Assembly (NCBI GenBank): GCA_013397935.1
Contig: VZRN01006619.1
Location: 857,757-921,756, forward strand
Direction: 5' to 3'
DNA length: 64,000 nucleotides
DNA from: Dasyornis broadbenti
Taxonomy: Eukaryota > Chordata > Aves > Passeriformes > Dasyornithidae
The notes under the pieces were generated by a model. That model did not search any database. It had not been told where the DNA came from and saw only the letters and a list, made by a program, of their open reading frames with translations. Numbering within the stretch: the first letter of the stretch is position 1; each line of letters begins with the position of its first letter. A program made the translations under genes and the position numbers. This document shows positions 48,001-63,000 of the stretch, piece after piece.

Positions 48001-51000
48001 TAAATTCTACTGTCTCTTCAAGTGAGTTTGTTAGGAGAGTGAAATACTAATTATGGAAAAAACACATTTTAGTATTAGTATTTTAAATTATTATAGAATA
48101 TTATAGTTGCACAGTACTGATAAAATGTGTTAAGAGTCATTCCTCTTTTATGACTGTCCCGGAAGAATATAATATGAATTTTTAAATGTCCACTGTTAGT
48201 TTCTTTGGATTATTTTCCATGCACTGAAGGCTTAGCTTAGAATGCTTGAGGTTTATCATGCTGCTTTTCAGTAGTTTTAGTCTTCTAAAATAATTTTGAT
48301 TTGCTGTAGGTATCGTCCCGTAAATCGCGTTGGAGATCGCCTGTTCACAAACGGGCAGACCGTGAACTTGCAGGCTGTGATGAAAGATGCCCAGTTGATA
48401 CGGAAGCTCTTGGTTTTCATGGCCAAAGAACAGTGTCAGCCAATAAAAATTGGAGAAGAAATTCAAACAGTAAGAGTTGCTGGTTATCTTATTCTTTGCT
48501 TTTTGGATATGTGGGTTGAGTTCAGGTAGGCTCCTGTTTAAGCTGTGCCAGTAACAGTTTTTGCCTGAGCTGTTAAAGCGTCTGCTGGTGCAGATGTTCT
48601 CCATAGCTGGTTTGTTTTACCTTCTGCTCTTTTCTACCCGGTGCAAAGGGAAAAAACATATTGGTCAGATTCTTCTTGTCATGGTTTTTGGTATTAGATT
48701 ACTGTATGTGAGACATAACGGGCTCTTGTTTCTGGAGAGTGAAATATGTACAGCACAAACAGTTCATGATTATACCTTGCCAGCATCTCATCCTGTGAAA
48801 AATGATGGGGGGACAAAGGCCACTTTAGCTTCTAGGCCACTTAGAGCCAGTTGTTATTTTGGTTATTTTTTGACTGTTGATGTCTAGAACTCAAAACTTC
48901 ACGAGTAACATTGATTAGAAACAATGCTTGTCTGCTTCTGACAGTTCACGTGGTTGTATAGTGGTAAAAGGTAATGTATGTCAACTTGCCTTGTTCCATA
49001 CTTGTTCAACAATTGTATTGAGGATTCCGTGTTACTGGACTCAATTTCTGCTAAACTTGATTTACATCTTAAGTGTAAAACCTTTTGGAAACATTTTTAA
49101 GTTACTTAAGTAACTTAAGTAGCCACTAGATGGAGTTCTGCTCTTAAAATGTATGTCAGGAGGTTAATGAGTTTCGGATGTGACTTTAGCGGCTTTTAGA
49201 CTGAAAGCAAGGTGATGTAGGTGGAAAAAGCTCTCAGATTGATATTACTTTTATCTAAGAATAGGATTTTCTAGTTGCAGTGATTCCTATCATGGCCTGA
49301 CTACCAGTGCAAAATAATGGTGACTATTTCATTTGCTATATTTAATACTGTAATTAATACTCTAATTTCAGCCTGGTAAATAGAATATACTTTTTGTTAC
49401 GTCCAAGTTTCTAATTTCTGTTTCTGTAGGAGACAGGAGGGCATAGTGAACCTTTGGACCGTTCTGTGCTGACAACCATTCCAGGACAGAGCATTGCAGA
49501 TAAGCTGTACAACGCTTGGATACGTCTCCAGAGCCATGTCAACATTGTGTTTGATAGTGACATGGACAAGCTGATAACAGAAAAATACCCTGGTATTCGT
49601 CAGGTGGGTAGCAAGTGGAGTCTTAGCTAAAAACGAGAAGCTGATGGAGTAAGAAAGAGGTGAACTACTTGTGATTAGTACATGGGCACTTTCATGACAC
49701 TCATCAGTGTAAGAATCCATCTGGTTTTCCATACTTTGAGGTTTTAATTGTTACCTTCTGTTTTCAAAGCTTTTGGAGAAGAAGGAAGGACTGTTCCGCA
49801 AGCACATGATGGGGAAGCGCGTGGATTTCGCTGCTCGATCCGTCATTTGCCCCGATATGTACATTGGGACAAACGAGATTGGCATCCCTATGGTGAGGAT
49901 AAATAAAGGAGTGTCTCTTTCTGGTGCAGCTGTGGACTGAACTACACTGTGGACACTTGGATAGCAAGCATGTAACAACTACATAACAAGCAGTTTAAAA
50001 TGTAGAGATTTTCCGACTCAACTGAACTTTTTCCCACGCAGTGTTAATAAGGAAGGAACATTGAAGAGTGGGGAATTCTTACTGTTACTGTTACAAAGCA
50101 AGAATACCATATCTGAGAAAGATTATTAAAGAAAAAAAAAAGGAAGAAAAAGCTGTACTTGCTTTATGGGATTATGAATTGGTGCAAACTTTAAAAGTAG
50201 ATTCTGTTTCTCCTGTGGTCTTTGTACAGAGTGTTTTTAACAGTTGTGGTAGCCTTCAAGGAAAGGCTATGGTAATGGCACTAATTTCATCAAAGTTTAG
50301 GGATTTTTAACCACATAGAGATGATACCAAGCCTGAATTTGAGCTTTTCATTGTATCATCTGCACAGAAAATAGTGAACCTGGTGAAAATGTGCTTTTTC
50401 TCTATATTTGTTGGCTTGTTTGCAGAATTTAAATCCATGCTTGCTTTTTTAAAATGTGAGTTGAGTTCTATCTGCGGTAGAAAATTGTAAAAAGGACAGG
50501 GTTTATTTTCATATGATAGAGGATTTTAAAACAGAAATGTATTTATTTGTCATTAGAGTGGACTGAAGAGGAGATGCATTCATGAGCTTAAAGTAATTTA
50601 TGTTTGCATTATATTTGTTAACTTTTGATGCTGTTATCAGTGACTTTTAGAGTTTTAAGCCAAGATTGAACACATTATTTCTCTCCTCTTTTCCCTCCTG
50701 TCTAGGTGTTTGCTACCAAACTGACTTACCCTCAGCCAGTCACTCCCTGGAATGTCAAAGAGCTGAGGCAGGCTGTCATCAATGGTCCCAAGGTCCACCC
50801 CGGGGCCTCCATGGTCATTAACGAGGACGGGTCCCGCACGGTGCTGAGCGCCACCAGCCTGACCCAGCGCGAGGCCATCGCCAAGCAGCTCCTCACCCCC
50901 AGCTCAGGGGCACCCCAGACAGGGCTGAAGATTGTGAGTGTTGGCAGAGCTCCCCTCCATCTCTGGTTGGGGGTATAGGAAGAAAAACATGATACTCTTT

Positions 51001-54000
51001 CAAATTCTAAACCCCATTTTTCCATCCTGTAGCATTCACTGTGCCAAGATGCAGAGTATTCTTAGTGGTGGCCTTGGCAGTGGTGGCTTAGCAGTTGGAT
51101 TCAGTGATCTTAGAAGTCTTTTCCAACCTAATTGATTCAATTGTTTCTCCTCTGTGCTACAGCTTAATCAACCTTTGAAACTTTTTAACTGTATCTCCAT
51201 CCCTTACAAGAGTTGAAAACTTACTATTTAGCTGCCAGGGCAAAAGTTCTGGTGTTTAATAGTGTTTTCACATTGTTATGTAGTACCCTGTCTCTCATAA
51301 AGGCTAAGCAGAGAAATTTGAAATTTAAGTCTGAGTATTTCTGTGGTGTCAGTTCTCTCAGAACCTGTCACTGAGTTAAACATAACAGTGTTTAGATTAT
51401 ACAATCGACTTACCATACTCCTGTTCGTAATCACTTAAGTAGATATTTGGATATTACTAACAGGAGAATTAAAATGAGACTGTTTTGAGAGATTCTCTTC
51501 TAGATAAGGATATACTGTGTTGTACTCAAAGCTGAAGTTAAAAGTTTCCTGGCCTCTGCTTCAGCTGCTGGGTCATATTACCACCTTAGTCTGGGGTGTC
51601 CAGGGCTGGGTGTATTGTGGCAGGTATTAATTCAACCCGGTGGGCTTTGGATGAAGAGCTTCTTGGTTTGATCACCGTGGTTTGGGGGAGTTAATGGGGA
51701 ATATGTTGTTTGGTGGAGAGCAGAGAGCATTCAGGGGCAAGTAGTCTTGATTCCCTCTGAGTTTTGCACACAACATAAACACCAGAAAGAATTTGTTTCG
51801 GATGTGTGTATATTTGAAGATAAATTAGTTCTTTCTGAGGCATGGCAATGCCTTGTAGGCAGCAACCGAATTTCCCTTGCAGGTGTGTCGGCATATTAAG
51901 AATGGGGACGTGCTGCTACTGAACCGCCAGCCCACGCTTCACAGACCTTCCATCCAAGCTCACCGGGCCCGCATCCTGCCTGGGGAGAAAGTGCTGAGGC
52001 TTCACTATGCCAACTGCAAGGCTTACAATGCTGACTTTGATGGGGATGAAATGAATGCCCATTTTCCACAGAGCGAGCTGGGCAGAGCAGAAGCCTACAC
52101 CTTAGCCTTCACTGATGAGCAGTACCTGGTGCCAAAGGCAAGTAAAACTGCCAGATAAATTCATTCCTACATGCAATCAATTTAGTTTGTTTATTTTGTC
52201 TAATGTCAGATAATTTTTTTAAAATCTATTTTTGAGGTTTATTTCTGTGTTCTTTCTCCACTTGTGGTTCTTTTCCTCTAAAGAAGGCCCAGCACAGCCA
52301 AACAATCTTGTTCCTTTGAATGTGAGTGTCCAGAAGAGATTCAGTAGAGAGGTCTGCTGTAATGATGAGTTCTTTACAAATTACTCAAGTGCTTTTATCC
52401 AGGGGGAATAATTTTGGGAGCTGAAGGCACACGACTTACTAACCCCCTCACCCTTCTTGTTACCTCTTTAGGATGGGAAGCCACTTCCTGGCTTGATCCA
52501 GGATCACATGATTTCTGGAGTCAGCATGACAATCCGGGGCTGCTTTTTCACCAGAGAACAATACATGGAGCTTGTGTACCGAGGACTGACAGACAAAAAG
52601 GGAAGAATTAAAATCTTTCCTCCTGCCATTATGAAGCCACAGCAATTATGGACAGGAAAGCAGGTAGTTTATAATTTACTGGGTTAAAGAATGCTTGTGA
52701 TTCCAAAGTAAGCAGAATGCTAATGCTAAAACCTGTGCTGCTAAGGGTGTTTGAAAGGCCAGATCCCATCAACACCATGCAGGTCTTGGTGTGTGTTTTT
52801 GAGCTGTAAAACCCAACAGACAGCTTTTTTTTATATATATATATATTATTTTTTTTTAAATATATCTAATTTTTGGAAAAATCTTTGCTGTTTTGTATTT
52901 CTGAATAGTCACGTATCTCAGCTCATTGATCTTTCAAAGGCTGGAGTAGCAGGAGGATATTCCTGTCTTGTGAGAGTTCCAAGCTTTGAAAACTTTGGTG
53001 TCAGTGGAAAAAATATGTGCAGGATGTTGCTTTTCTGATCCATGCCAGATTTTTTTAGGTTGAGAAGGGAATATACGAAATAAATAATTCCTGCCACTCG
53101 TCCTGCTTCTTTATAGGTTGTTTCTACATTGTTAATAAACATCATTCCAGAAAACCATGCTCCACTGAATTTGACTGGGAAAGCAAAGATTGGTGGGAGA
53201 GCCTGGGTAAAGGGACCTGCAAAAGGATGCCTAAATCTTGATTCAATGTGTGAATCTCAGGTATGAAACAACTCTGGGGGTTGGGCTGGGCTGTGTTGTA
53301 TTAATTTGTGTGTACAGCAGAAGAATGGAAAGGGAAGCAGTCAGATGACTAAATTAAAAGCAGATATTTTGCAACAGTTACTGCCAGAAGCGGGTGATTA
53401 AAGGATAGGCCTGGGAGTCAGGGAAAATTCTCTTCTGGTCCTGACTTACGTAGATTCCGTCTGGTTTTGTTAGACCATGTGTCTTCATTGTTGGATTTCA
53501 TAGGTGGAAAGATGCAGATGGTGTGAGAAGTTTTATTTCTACTATAAATTCTGGAAGTATAGATAATTTTACCACATTTAACTGTTCACCAATATATGAA
53601 TGTTTTAAACTTAAACCTATTTTCACATAGATTACACAGAAAAACCTGTAGAGGTCATAGTAAGATCAAAATTCCTGTTTTCCTGATTCAAAGCTGTGTT
53701 TTATTTCTCAGGTTATTATCAGAGACGGGGAATTACTGTGTGGAGTCTTGGACAAAGCTCACTTTGGCAGCTCTGCGTATGGCCTGGTCCACTGCTGTTA
53801 TGAGATCTATGGGGGTGAGACGAGTGGGAAAGTGCTGACGTGTCTGGGGCGCCTCTTCACTGCTTACCTGCAGCTGTACAGGGGCTTTACCATGGGTGAG
53901 TACCTGCAGTAGGGCAGTGCTGTAGTGCAGCACCTCCTGAGGTATAAACCAGACATTGTTGGGCATAACAGATGCTAATTCTGTTGTTTGATCTTGTTTT

Positions 54001-57000
54001 TTTGTTGGTGCATAGCTGGCCTTCTAAGCATACACAGAAAGCACAGTCTTGAGTATGCCCAGTAAGTTCTCTCTTCTGTTCTGCTCAGGCAAAGCGTGCA
54101 CAGTTAAAATGTCTCGTGTTGAAATTTTGTTTAGATCAAAACCTCCTGTTTTGCTTCTCTGAAAAATAATTGTTGCATAGAAAGCAGAACAGCTGACAAA
54201 GCCAGATGGAAGAACTTTAAGGGGTTGTAAATCAAGTCTTGCACATCTTGGTCTACTGTAAAACTTTTGATAAATGTTTGACTTTCATCACAGCTTTTCA
54301 AGCTCATACAGGCGTTATGGAGACACAGTCGCTGTTAGCAGTAGTGAGGGACCAACAGACTGCTGTGAGCCAGGCTAAAGGGAAGGATATCTTTTGGAGT
54401 GAGGAAAGGGACTGATTGACTGTAAGACACAGAACATATGTGTAGGAAAAGATAATGAGCCTGGGTTTGCTGGGTAGATAAAACATCAGAAAGAGAGAAA
54501 TGGGAGTGGAGCAGGAGTCAGGGATTTGGTGTTTTGACACCGCCATTTTAGTGATCGTTTTAGTGACTTTGGCAGGACTCCTTACAAATAGCTCACAGGA
54601 GTTAGGGCTCCAGTCTTTAATCTGTTCTGTTGTTCACCTGGGCATTAGAAGGGACTGTATTTTTAATTTATCTTTTCTAAAAAAAGCTAAGAAATGGAAG
54701 ATTGTGAAAAGTTCATCTAATAGGAAGTTTGATGTGAATGGGAGAAAAAAAGCAGTTTGATGTGGCTGGCCCATAAAGCATTAGTTTGTGCACCAATTAA
54801 GATTTTTTAGAGACTGTTGAAGTTAAGACGTCTTAAATTAGGGAGTCAATTTTGCACCCTTACTGCTTAGTTGATGTTGCTTTTTTTTTTTTTTTTTTGT
54901 GGCCTACAACTTCTCCATCCAAAAGCTACTCAGATTTTTTTCTTCTTGTCAAACTGCAGACCCTGAGTCTAACCATTATTACAACTTTAATTGTGGCTTT
55001 CTTTTCCAGCTCTTCACTCTCGAAATCCCGACACCAAGTGTGGTTCCTTCCTTGATTCTTTTCAGTTTAGACCATTGTGTTCTGTCTCTCCTCTTTAACA
55101 GGGATTGAAGATATTTTGGTTAAACCCGAAGCAGACCACAAAAGAAAAAAAATCATTGAAAGGTCAAGGCAGAGTGGTATTGAAGTAAGTCTGTTCTGCA
55201 AATTCTTTTTTCTTCCATAATGCAAAATTTTTGAGATCCTGCCCTGTTCAATTATGCCTGCTTAACACCTAAAACCCCCTATATTTTACTTTCAGGCTGT
55301 TAGAGCTGCTCTTAATTTGCCAGAAACAGCATCATGTGAGGAGGTTCAAGGGAAGTGGCAGGATGCCCATCTCTGCAAAGACCAGAGGGATTTTAACATG
55401 GTTGATATGAAATTCAAGGAGGAAGTAAACAATTACAACAACGAAGTTAACAAGGTTGGCATCGAGGCATCTGTGCATACTGATCTTGTTTGGAGACTTT
55501 CTTATTAAGTTAATTAATGTGGATGAGCAGTGCCTGACTCTTCTGGAGGCTGAAGCTTTCCATCTGCCCCCAGTATGAGGTTCTGTGTGCCGCCTCTCCT
55601 CCTCAGCCTTGTCCTCCCTGAGTGAGAAGATGGCTTAGTATTCAAGATGCTTTTAAAATTATAAATAGCAATGTTTGTGATTACTCATTGTTTCATTTTG
55701 TTAAAGTCTTCCACAGGAATTTCTTTTGTTTATTATTTTATTAATAATGTTTGGTTTTGTTCCTTTCACTGCCCCACAACTCTGTAGGTTTGCATGCCCC
55801 TTGGTCTCCACAGGAGCTTTCCAGAGAACAATTTGCAGTTGATGGTACAGTCAGGAGCCAAAGGATCCACTGTAAACACAATGCAGGTAATGGCAGCCAG
55901 AACATACTTAGCAGCTGCATGTGTTGATGTGATGTGTCCCAGAATATAAGCTGTTGGGAAGCTCTTGTGGGGATATCTAATACTAGAGCAAGATTTTCAT
56001 TCTGGACTTTGGCATGGAAAAAATTTAGAAGAATGTAATAAAAACCTCAGTGGGTGATGGAAGAGAGTCAGTGTTTATTATAACCTATTTTTGAATCCCT
56101 CCTCAGTACATAAGGATTTATTGAAATAGCAGACCTGCTTTTTAGAAGGAATGCTGCAGTTTATAAACAAACCTACTGTAGGAGAAATAACTTTTCCTGG
56201 CCTCTGTTGGAGACTGGTGCTTTCCTTCTTTGACTTCTGAATAGGAACAACTAAATCTTTGGTTTTGGTAGAAGCAGCAAGGATACATTCTCATTTTACC
56301 TTTTGCAACATAGACACCAAGCAAGAAGCACTCTATAAAAATGACATCTAAAATGGAGAGAATTACCAAAGCTCAAAAGAGAGAGCATTTTGTGTTGAAG
56401 GTTTTGTTCTGGTTATAGTACACTGCTGAGAATGGTGAGGGTGATGTAGGGACCTAAAAAATATTTACAGTATTTTTAGTTTCACATCTCTGTGTTAAAA
56501 TAAGTATACTGAATGAGAATGGTAATATTGAGGATGAGTCATGGGGCTGGAAAAACTTAAAAAGACCAAGTGAGATCTCCATGCCTTTTCTGCCCCTCAG
56601 TAGCAAGAACATTTCATTAAACAAGTCCATGTTGAGCTACAGAGCATTTTTTTTACTGTATTTTTCAAGAAAATTTATTAAGCTTACGTGAACAAAAGGC
56701 TGGGTGGAAAAGTGATGTTCCCTTTCTTCCTGTCCACATTTAGATTTCTTGTTTGCTGGGCCAGATCGAGCTGGAAGGTCGAAGACCCCCACTGATGGCA
56801 TCCGGCAAATCACTGCCATGTTTCCAGCCTTATGATTTTTCCCCTAGCTCAGGAGGATTTGTGACTGGCAGATTTCTCACTGGGATCAGACCATCTGTGA
56901 GTTTAATAGTGCTTATGTTGATACTGAAGTTTATTTAAGGCTCGGTATTTTAATAGAGTGTATCTGCAATTACATATAAATGGACTTTGTTCATCTTGGT

Positions 57001-60000
57001 TTCATATGTAGCTTTTGAGGAAGAACATAAATTGCCAGTGTTGATGCACTTATTAGCAGAATGCTGATGGTATTGTGCTTGTGTTTAGGAATTCTTCTTT
57101 CACTGCATGGCTGGCAGGGAAGGTCTTGTGGATACAGCTGTCAAAACCAGCCGTTCTGGGTACCTGCAAAGGTAAGAGGCCTGGTTTAGAATTGGAACCT
57201 TTGAAAGGTCCTTTTGTTGATTGATTGATTTTTCTTTTTTTTTCTTTTTTCTTTTGGAAGTACTGTAGACTGGAAATGCCTGTATTGCTTAGATTAACTT
57301 CACTGTACTTGATTTTTACAAAAGAGTCTGAATGCTGAGTGTTTGTTCTAAGCCAAATGTTCTAGAGATCTAGATCAACTGGAACATTATCATTTCAAAC
57401 TGATCACGGGCACATAACAGGAGCAGCTTCTCCTTTTGGAGAAATCTTGTTCCTGGTACAAGTACAGATGTACAAGCTTCAGGCAACTCTGTTTTTTCTT
57501 GGCCATGTTGAGTGGCTCCTGTCTTTAGTCAAGCAACCCCTCCAGTATATATGGAAGAAGATGGAACTTTTCAGTTGTTTCAGAGGGTAGTAAGGAGTTC
57601 CAAAGGAGGGATGGTCCCTTCTTTCAGACCGCTTTTAAAGAGTGACAGCAGAAACAGAGAGTAATTTACTGTTTCATTTTAAGTCAGATCAGTCCAAGGA
57701 AACTGGAGGGAGCAACATGCTGAAAGCTTTGCAGTATCGTTATGCATTTCACCTGTGTTGTGTCTATATGATTTTGGCTTCTAGAATTCCTCATCAGCCC
57801 TTAAGTACACTTAAAATGTTAATGAAATCAGTGGCTTTTGTGTGAAAATTATATTATCTGTGTTGCTTTGCAGCCTCTTAACAGCATTTTCTTTTTTTTT
57901 TTTTCCTTTATTTTCCATTTTTTTCCCTCTGGGATAGGTGTATCATAAAACATTTGGAAGGGCTGGTAGTTCAGTATGACCTGACTGTACGAGACAGTGA
58001 TGGCAGCGTGGTGCAGTTTCTGTATGGAGAGGATGGGCTTGATATCCCTAAAACTCAGTTCTTACAACCTGAGCAGTTTCCTTTCATTGCAGAAAACTAC
58101 GAGGTAGGAACACCTAAATCTTAAGTATTTATGGGGGGTGAAGGGGAGACTGAAACACGTGGTTAACATCTGGCATATCTGTCAGGGATCCAGTGGCAAC
58201 AGTTGTTTGTTTCAGTTACTTTCAGACTAACATGCAGTTTTATTTGCCATTGTATTAAAAATATGGAAGCAATCTGAAGTCTGCAGTATAATTTAAGCAG
58301 TCTCAATTTCAGTGGAGCACCAATCACTGTCTATTCTAACTCTGCACTTGAATTCAAAAAAGATGACTTCACTTTTCAGTCTGTCAAGTTTGATTAACTT
58401 CCTTTTACCAATATCACCCCTGCTTATTACAGAATGGTGATAACAGTATAAAGTTACAAGGAGTTTTGTCTCATTTGGGTTGAAAACCAAATTTGAAAAT
58501 TGTTTTACAGCAGTGACAGCAGATGACCTTTTGAGTTTGCTTTGCCTTTTCTGGTACAGTGAGCACAGAGAGAAGAATAATCACACAAATCACTTTCTTA
58601 CAGGTAATCCAGAAGACAAACCATCTGGATGAAGCTTTAGCAAGGATGGAGTCTCACCAAGCTAACCAGCAGTTCAAAGCCATCAAAAAGTGGCGAGCCA
58701 GACACCAAAACTCTGTGCAAAGAGAAGGAGGCTTTCTGTTGTTTTCCCAAAAGAAACTGGCAAGTGTGAAAGCACAACTTCCAGGAGGTGAAATAAAGAA
58801 TGGAAGAGATCCTGCTACTTTACAGGTAACAAAAAAGCAGTTGAATTGATCAAATCCTTTAAAAGAAGTTGCAGAATTCAGTAATTTTTTAAAATTGCTT
58901 TGCATATCCCAGAGTGTTTCACGGTCTACTTAAACAAGTGACCCTTTAAAGAAATCATGTCAACTGCGGGGGTGATGAAGCTGAGATTTATTAAAGTCTG
59001 TGGGCCCTAGTGTTAGGACAGGCACTAAAAATTGAGATAAATGTGGTTTTAGAAAACAGGTCATGTTCATGGATGGCTTGGGGATATTGTTGTTGTTCAG
59101 CAGTGGGTTATTTGTTTTTTTATGTCCACAGAGTAAATCTCCCTTGCATGGACAGCTATCTGCTAGCTGGTTGAGAGCCTGTTTGAATACCAGCAATCAG
59201 AGGGCTGAGCCTGCCTTGCCTAGCTTTTTTGAAAAATGCTCTGGCTTAAGCCTCTTTTCCATCATGGCACTGATCTCTATGATATAGCTACTAATAAAGA
59301 TTGTGTGTATGGGCACAAAATGCAGACAGGTCCTGCTTCACAGCCTTGCTGTCACAAGGAATTTATGCTGGTAGAATGTGGGCAGTTAGCATGAAACTCC
59401 AGGCTGAAAGTGTTGAGATATTACTCTGAGCTTGTCTGCAAAAGTTGTTTTTTCCTAATCAGAGGTTCATTTATTGAGCTATGCTGAATTTGTGTTGCTT
59501 TTGACAATTTTTGGTAACAAGCTCCTTTTTCATGCCAGCTTTGGACAGGAGAGGTGAGAGTCATCTGGAAGCAACAGTTTAAGTATATTGAGGGCATTCA
59601 CTCCCATGTTAAAATCATTCTTTGAGGCCTTATTTTGCTGATTTCTGGAGTAGTTGCTATGGATACATAAGTTGGAGTACTTCAGGCTTGTAAAGAATCT
59701 TGAAATCATTTGGGTTCAAAAGTGTTAAATATCAGAAAAAGGAGAGCACCATATTTGTAGATGAGCTCTTTGCTTTGTTGTGTACACCGATACATTCTAC
59801 ACGGGTTTTTTCTTTATCCTTCACTGGTGCTTGATTACTCATGGTCTTACTGTGGATAAACCAGTCAACTTAAAAACCTCCTCTCATTTTCAGTTGTTGA
59901 AGATGTGGTATGAGCTCGATGAAAAGAAACGAAGGAAGTATCTGAAGAAGACAAATAAGTGTCCTGACCCAAGCCTGGGGGTTTGGCGTCCAGATACTTA

Positions 60001-63000
60001 TTTTGCATCTGTTTCAGAAACATTTGAAAATGGAGTCGAAGGTTATATCAGTAAATGGGAATCTGAGAACAGCCGGAGTTGCATGCACGTAGCACTTCCT
60101 TCTGATCGGTAAAAACCTCTGAGTCTCTTCTTCTTTGCCCTGAGCCAAACCCCAAAATACCTTTTTTTGTAGTGAGTTTGCTAAAACTGAAAAGTGTTTC
60201 CAAAAAGTTACACTGTGTAGCCTTTGTAAAAATAAGCTGTGGGTTTCAGAAGGCTTCCTGAAAGCCAAACATGCTTAATGTGCAGTGGAGAGGCTCTGCT
60301 TATCTGTTCCTTCCAAACCTGAATTTTCCCTGCTGCTGAGGGCTTTAGTGAAGGCTTTCTGTAACAACAGCAATGTATTCCTGTTCATATACATATAAAA
60401 TAATACTTTATAGTAACCTTGAAAACCAAAGTACGCTCTTGACGCACCTTGGAGTTAGCAAGGCATTTAAGAAGTGCAAGTGGGAGTAAATGGACTCTGA
60501 CATTCTGGGAGTTGGCAGCAGAAATAAAATACAGTTTGGCCAAGGTCCCAGTTCTGTGTTAATGGGCTGTGTTTGTCAGATCAGATGGGGATAGACAATT
60601 TTACAGTTTGTGGAGTGTATTTAGCTGTAAGCTACCAGGAGAAATTGGTTTAAAGGTGTAACTTTACTGAATGGAGCAATGATTCATGTTTTTCAGAGTT
60701 AATTGTTTTGTACATTGAGCTAAATCTCTTTTTTCCTGTGTTCAGATTAAAGGATCTGTTGTATTTAAAGTGGCAGCGATCTCTTTGTGACCCAGGAGAA
60801 GCTGTGGGGCTTCTTGCAGCTCAGAGTATTGGAGAACCTTCGACACAGATGACTCTGAACACCTTTCACTTTGCTGGCAGAGGTGAAATGAATGTCACAT
60901 TGGGTATTCCAAGGTGAGAAAGCTGTGTCCTCAATGGGTCCTTTATTTTAGGCACTTAGATATATAATTGTGCTTAATCTCGCAAGCAGGTATATGTGGG
61001 GATATTGAGGGTGGATGATCCTTCAGTTTACTTGTAAATTGTGCCTGTTCAGAACTATTTTAATGTTTTACAATTTTCCAGTTATTTTGGTTTGTTTTCC
61101 AGATCTAAAATATCTGTGAAGGCCCCTTACTCTAATCTGATATACAGCAAATCATTGGGTCCTGACCTGGTCGTGTGTGGGGGTGTGTGATGCCTTAGTG
61201 GGGAGGGGATTGTGTTGCTTCAGAGAAGCAGGGGAGGGGAAGAACATAGGAGGAAGCATCCATTATGCATCTCTATGAAACAGACTTCATTAGTCCTTCT
61301 ATTCTTGAAACAATTTATTATCATCTCTATCCTCTTCCCGTAACTGTGGGAATAATCTAATTGAGACAGTGGGGCTGCTGTTGTGCTGTGCCTGGTGGGG
61401 AACCAGAACAGGGAAAAGGAGCAGTGCAGTGTAACCACAGCTCTTGATGCCCAAGGCTTTGGTGGAACTGCCAGTTGCTGCATGCTGCCTAATGAAATGA
61501 ACTAGATAATTACTTGATTGCACAGTGCTTTTATTGCTTAATTTGAGTAATCATTCTTTGTTTAAAGGTTGCGGGAAATACTGATGGTGGCCAGCTCAAA
61601 CATTAAAACACCAATGATGAGTGTTCCTGTGTTCAATACCAAGAAAGCTCTCAAAAAGGTGAAACAGCTTAAGAAACAGCTCACAAGAGTGTGCTTAGCT
61701 GAGGTGAGGCTCCTTTTCAGTGCATCCTTTGAGAGTCAGCAAAATAAGCTCTCTTTGAGCTCATCAGTATTTTGCTGTGCCACAGTCTGGCTTTTTCTCA
61801 AGCACATTTTTGTCAGTCTGTAGAATTAGAGGGGTTCTGTTTCATCTTTGAGACAAGCTAATCTGGCTGTGACTGGCATAGTCAGAGCCCAGGTAGAGAC
61901 CTTTCTGTCTGGCCCCCACCCATTCCTAGTCTTGTACAAATGGCTGTGCTCAGCAGAAGCAGAACATGTGGCTCTGTGGAGACTCAATACACTGTGATGT
62001 GTTCTGTGTTCCCTCTCTTCCTGGGAGTGCACCCTTGTGCTCTCCTGCGTGCCCTACCCTCCTCTGTTTTACTCTTGTGAGTTTAAAACAGCAAGTATCA
62101 GGTTAAGACTCTGCTGTGTGCTAAAATACTATCCTGCTCCATGAGCATGGTCAGTAAAATGAAGCTGTTGGCCCCCTAAGAAGGGTAATCTCTTGTGAAG
62201 GAGTCAGGTGGGAGGTGAGGCTGCTCTTCCAGTATTGTCTGAGGTAATTGTTGGGAAGAGTTTAAGCCAAAAAGTGCAGTAGGGCTCCTTTTGCCCAGGA
62301 GCAAAGCCTCCAGAGAAGTTTGCCCGTTAGTTCTTTGTAATTCTGGTTTCGTGTGGAAAGCACTGGAGCTGCAGGAAGTAAATGAAGTGTCTTCATCAAA
62401 GGAGTAACGTTCCTGCTTGGGAATGTTTTGTAGGTCTTGCAGAAAGTGGACATAGAGGAATCCCTGCATGTGAAGCACAAGCTGAACAAGCATCGCCTCT
62501 ACAAAATCAAATTCCATTTCTTGCCCCATGAATATTATCGAGAGGAGAAGTGCGTGAAGCCCAGGCAGATCTTGCACTTCATGGAGACAAGGTGAGTTTG
62601 CTTTCAGGAACCTTAATTTTGGCTCCTCTTTGCCTTTTTATGGGCCCTGCATGTTGTTGATTACAGCTGGTGTGGCTTTCAGAGCAACAGTTCCGGCAGA
62701 CATGCAGAAAGCATTTACACAGTTGCTTTTATGCAATAAAGCATAAAGAATGCAATAAAGAATAAAGAATAAAACTGCGGGTCTGTGACAGTGCACAATG
62801 TATCAGGGCAGATCTTTCATGTCTCTGATACACTCGGACAAGAGCCACATCACAGGAGCATCTCATTCCTTGTCTTTGGATACTAAAGCATTTATTACCA
62901 GAATAAACATTTGAACAATGTAGGCATCCCTTGGTGCTCTCATTAAACAGAACTAAACTTTATTTCTTACTGTTTATAAAAAATAAAGTAATCGTAAAAG

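Noticed and set aside
58968..58985. GTGATGA followed closely by CTGA in POLR1A intron 23
   Set aside because: The boxes are only a few bases apart and there is no terminal stem, so this is not a snoRNA.
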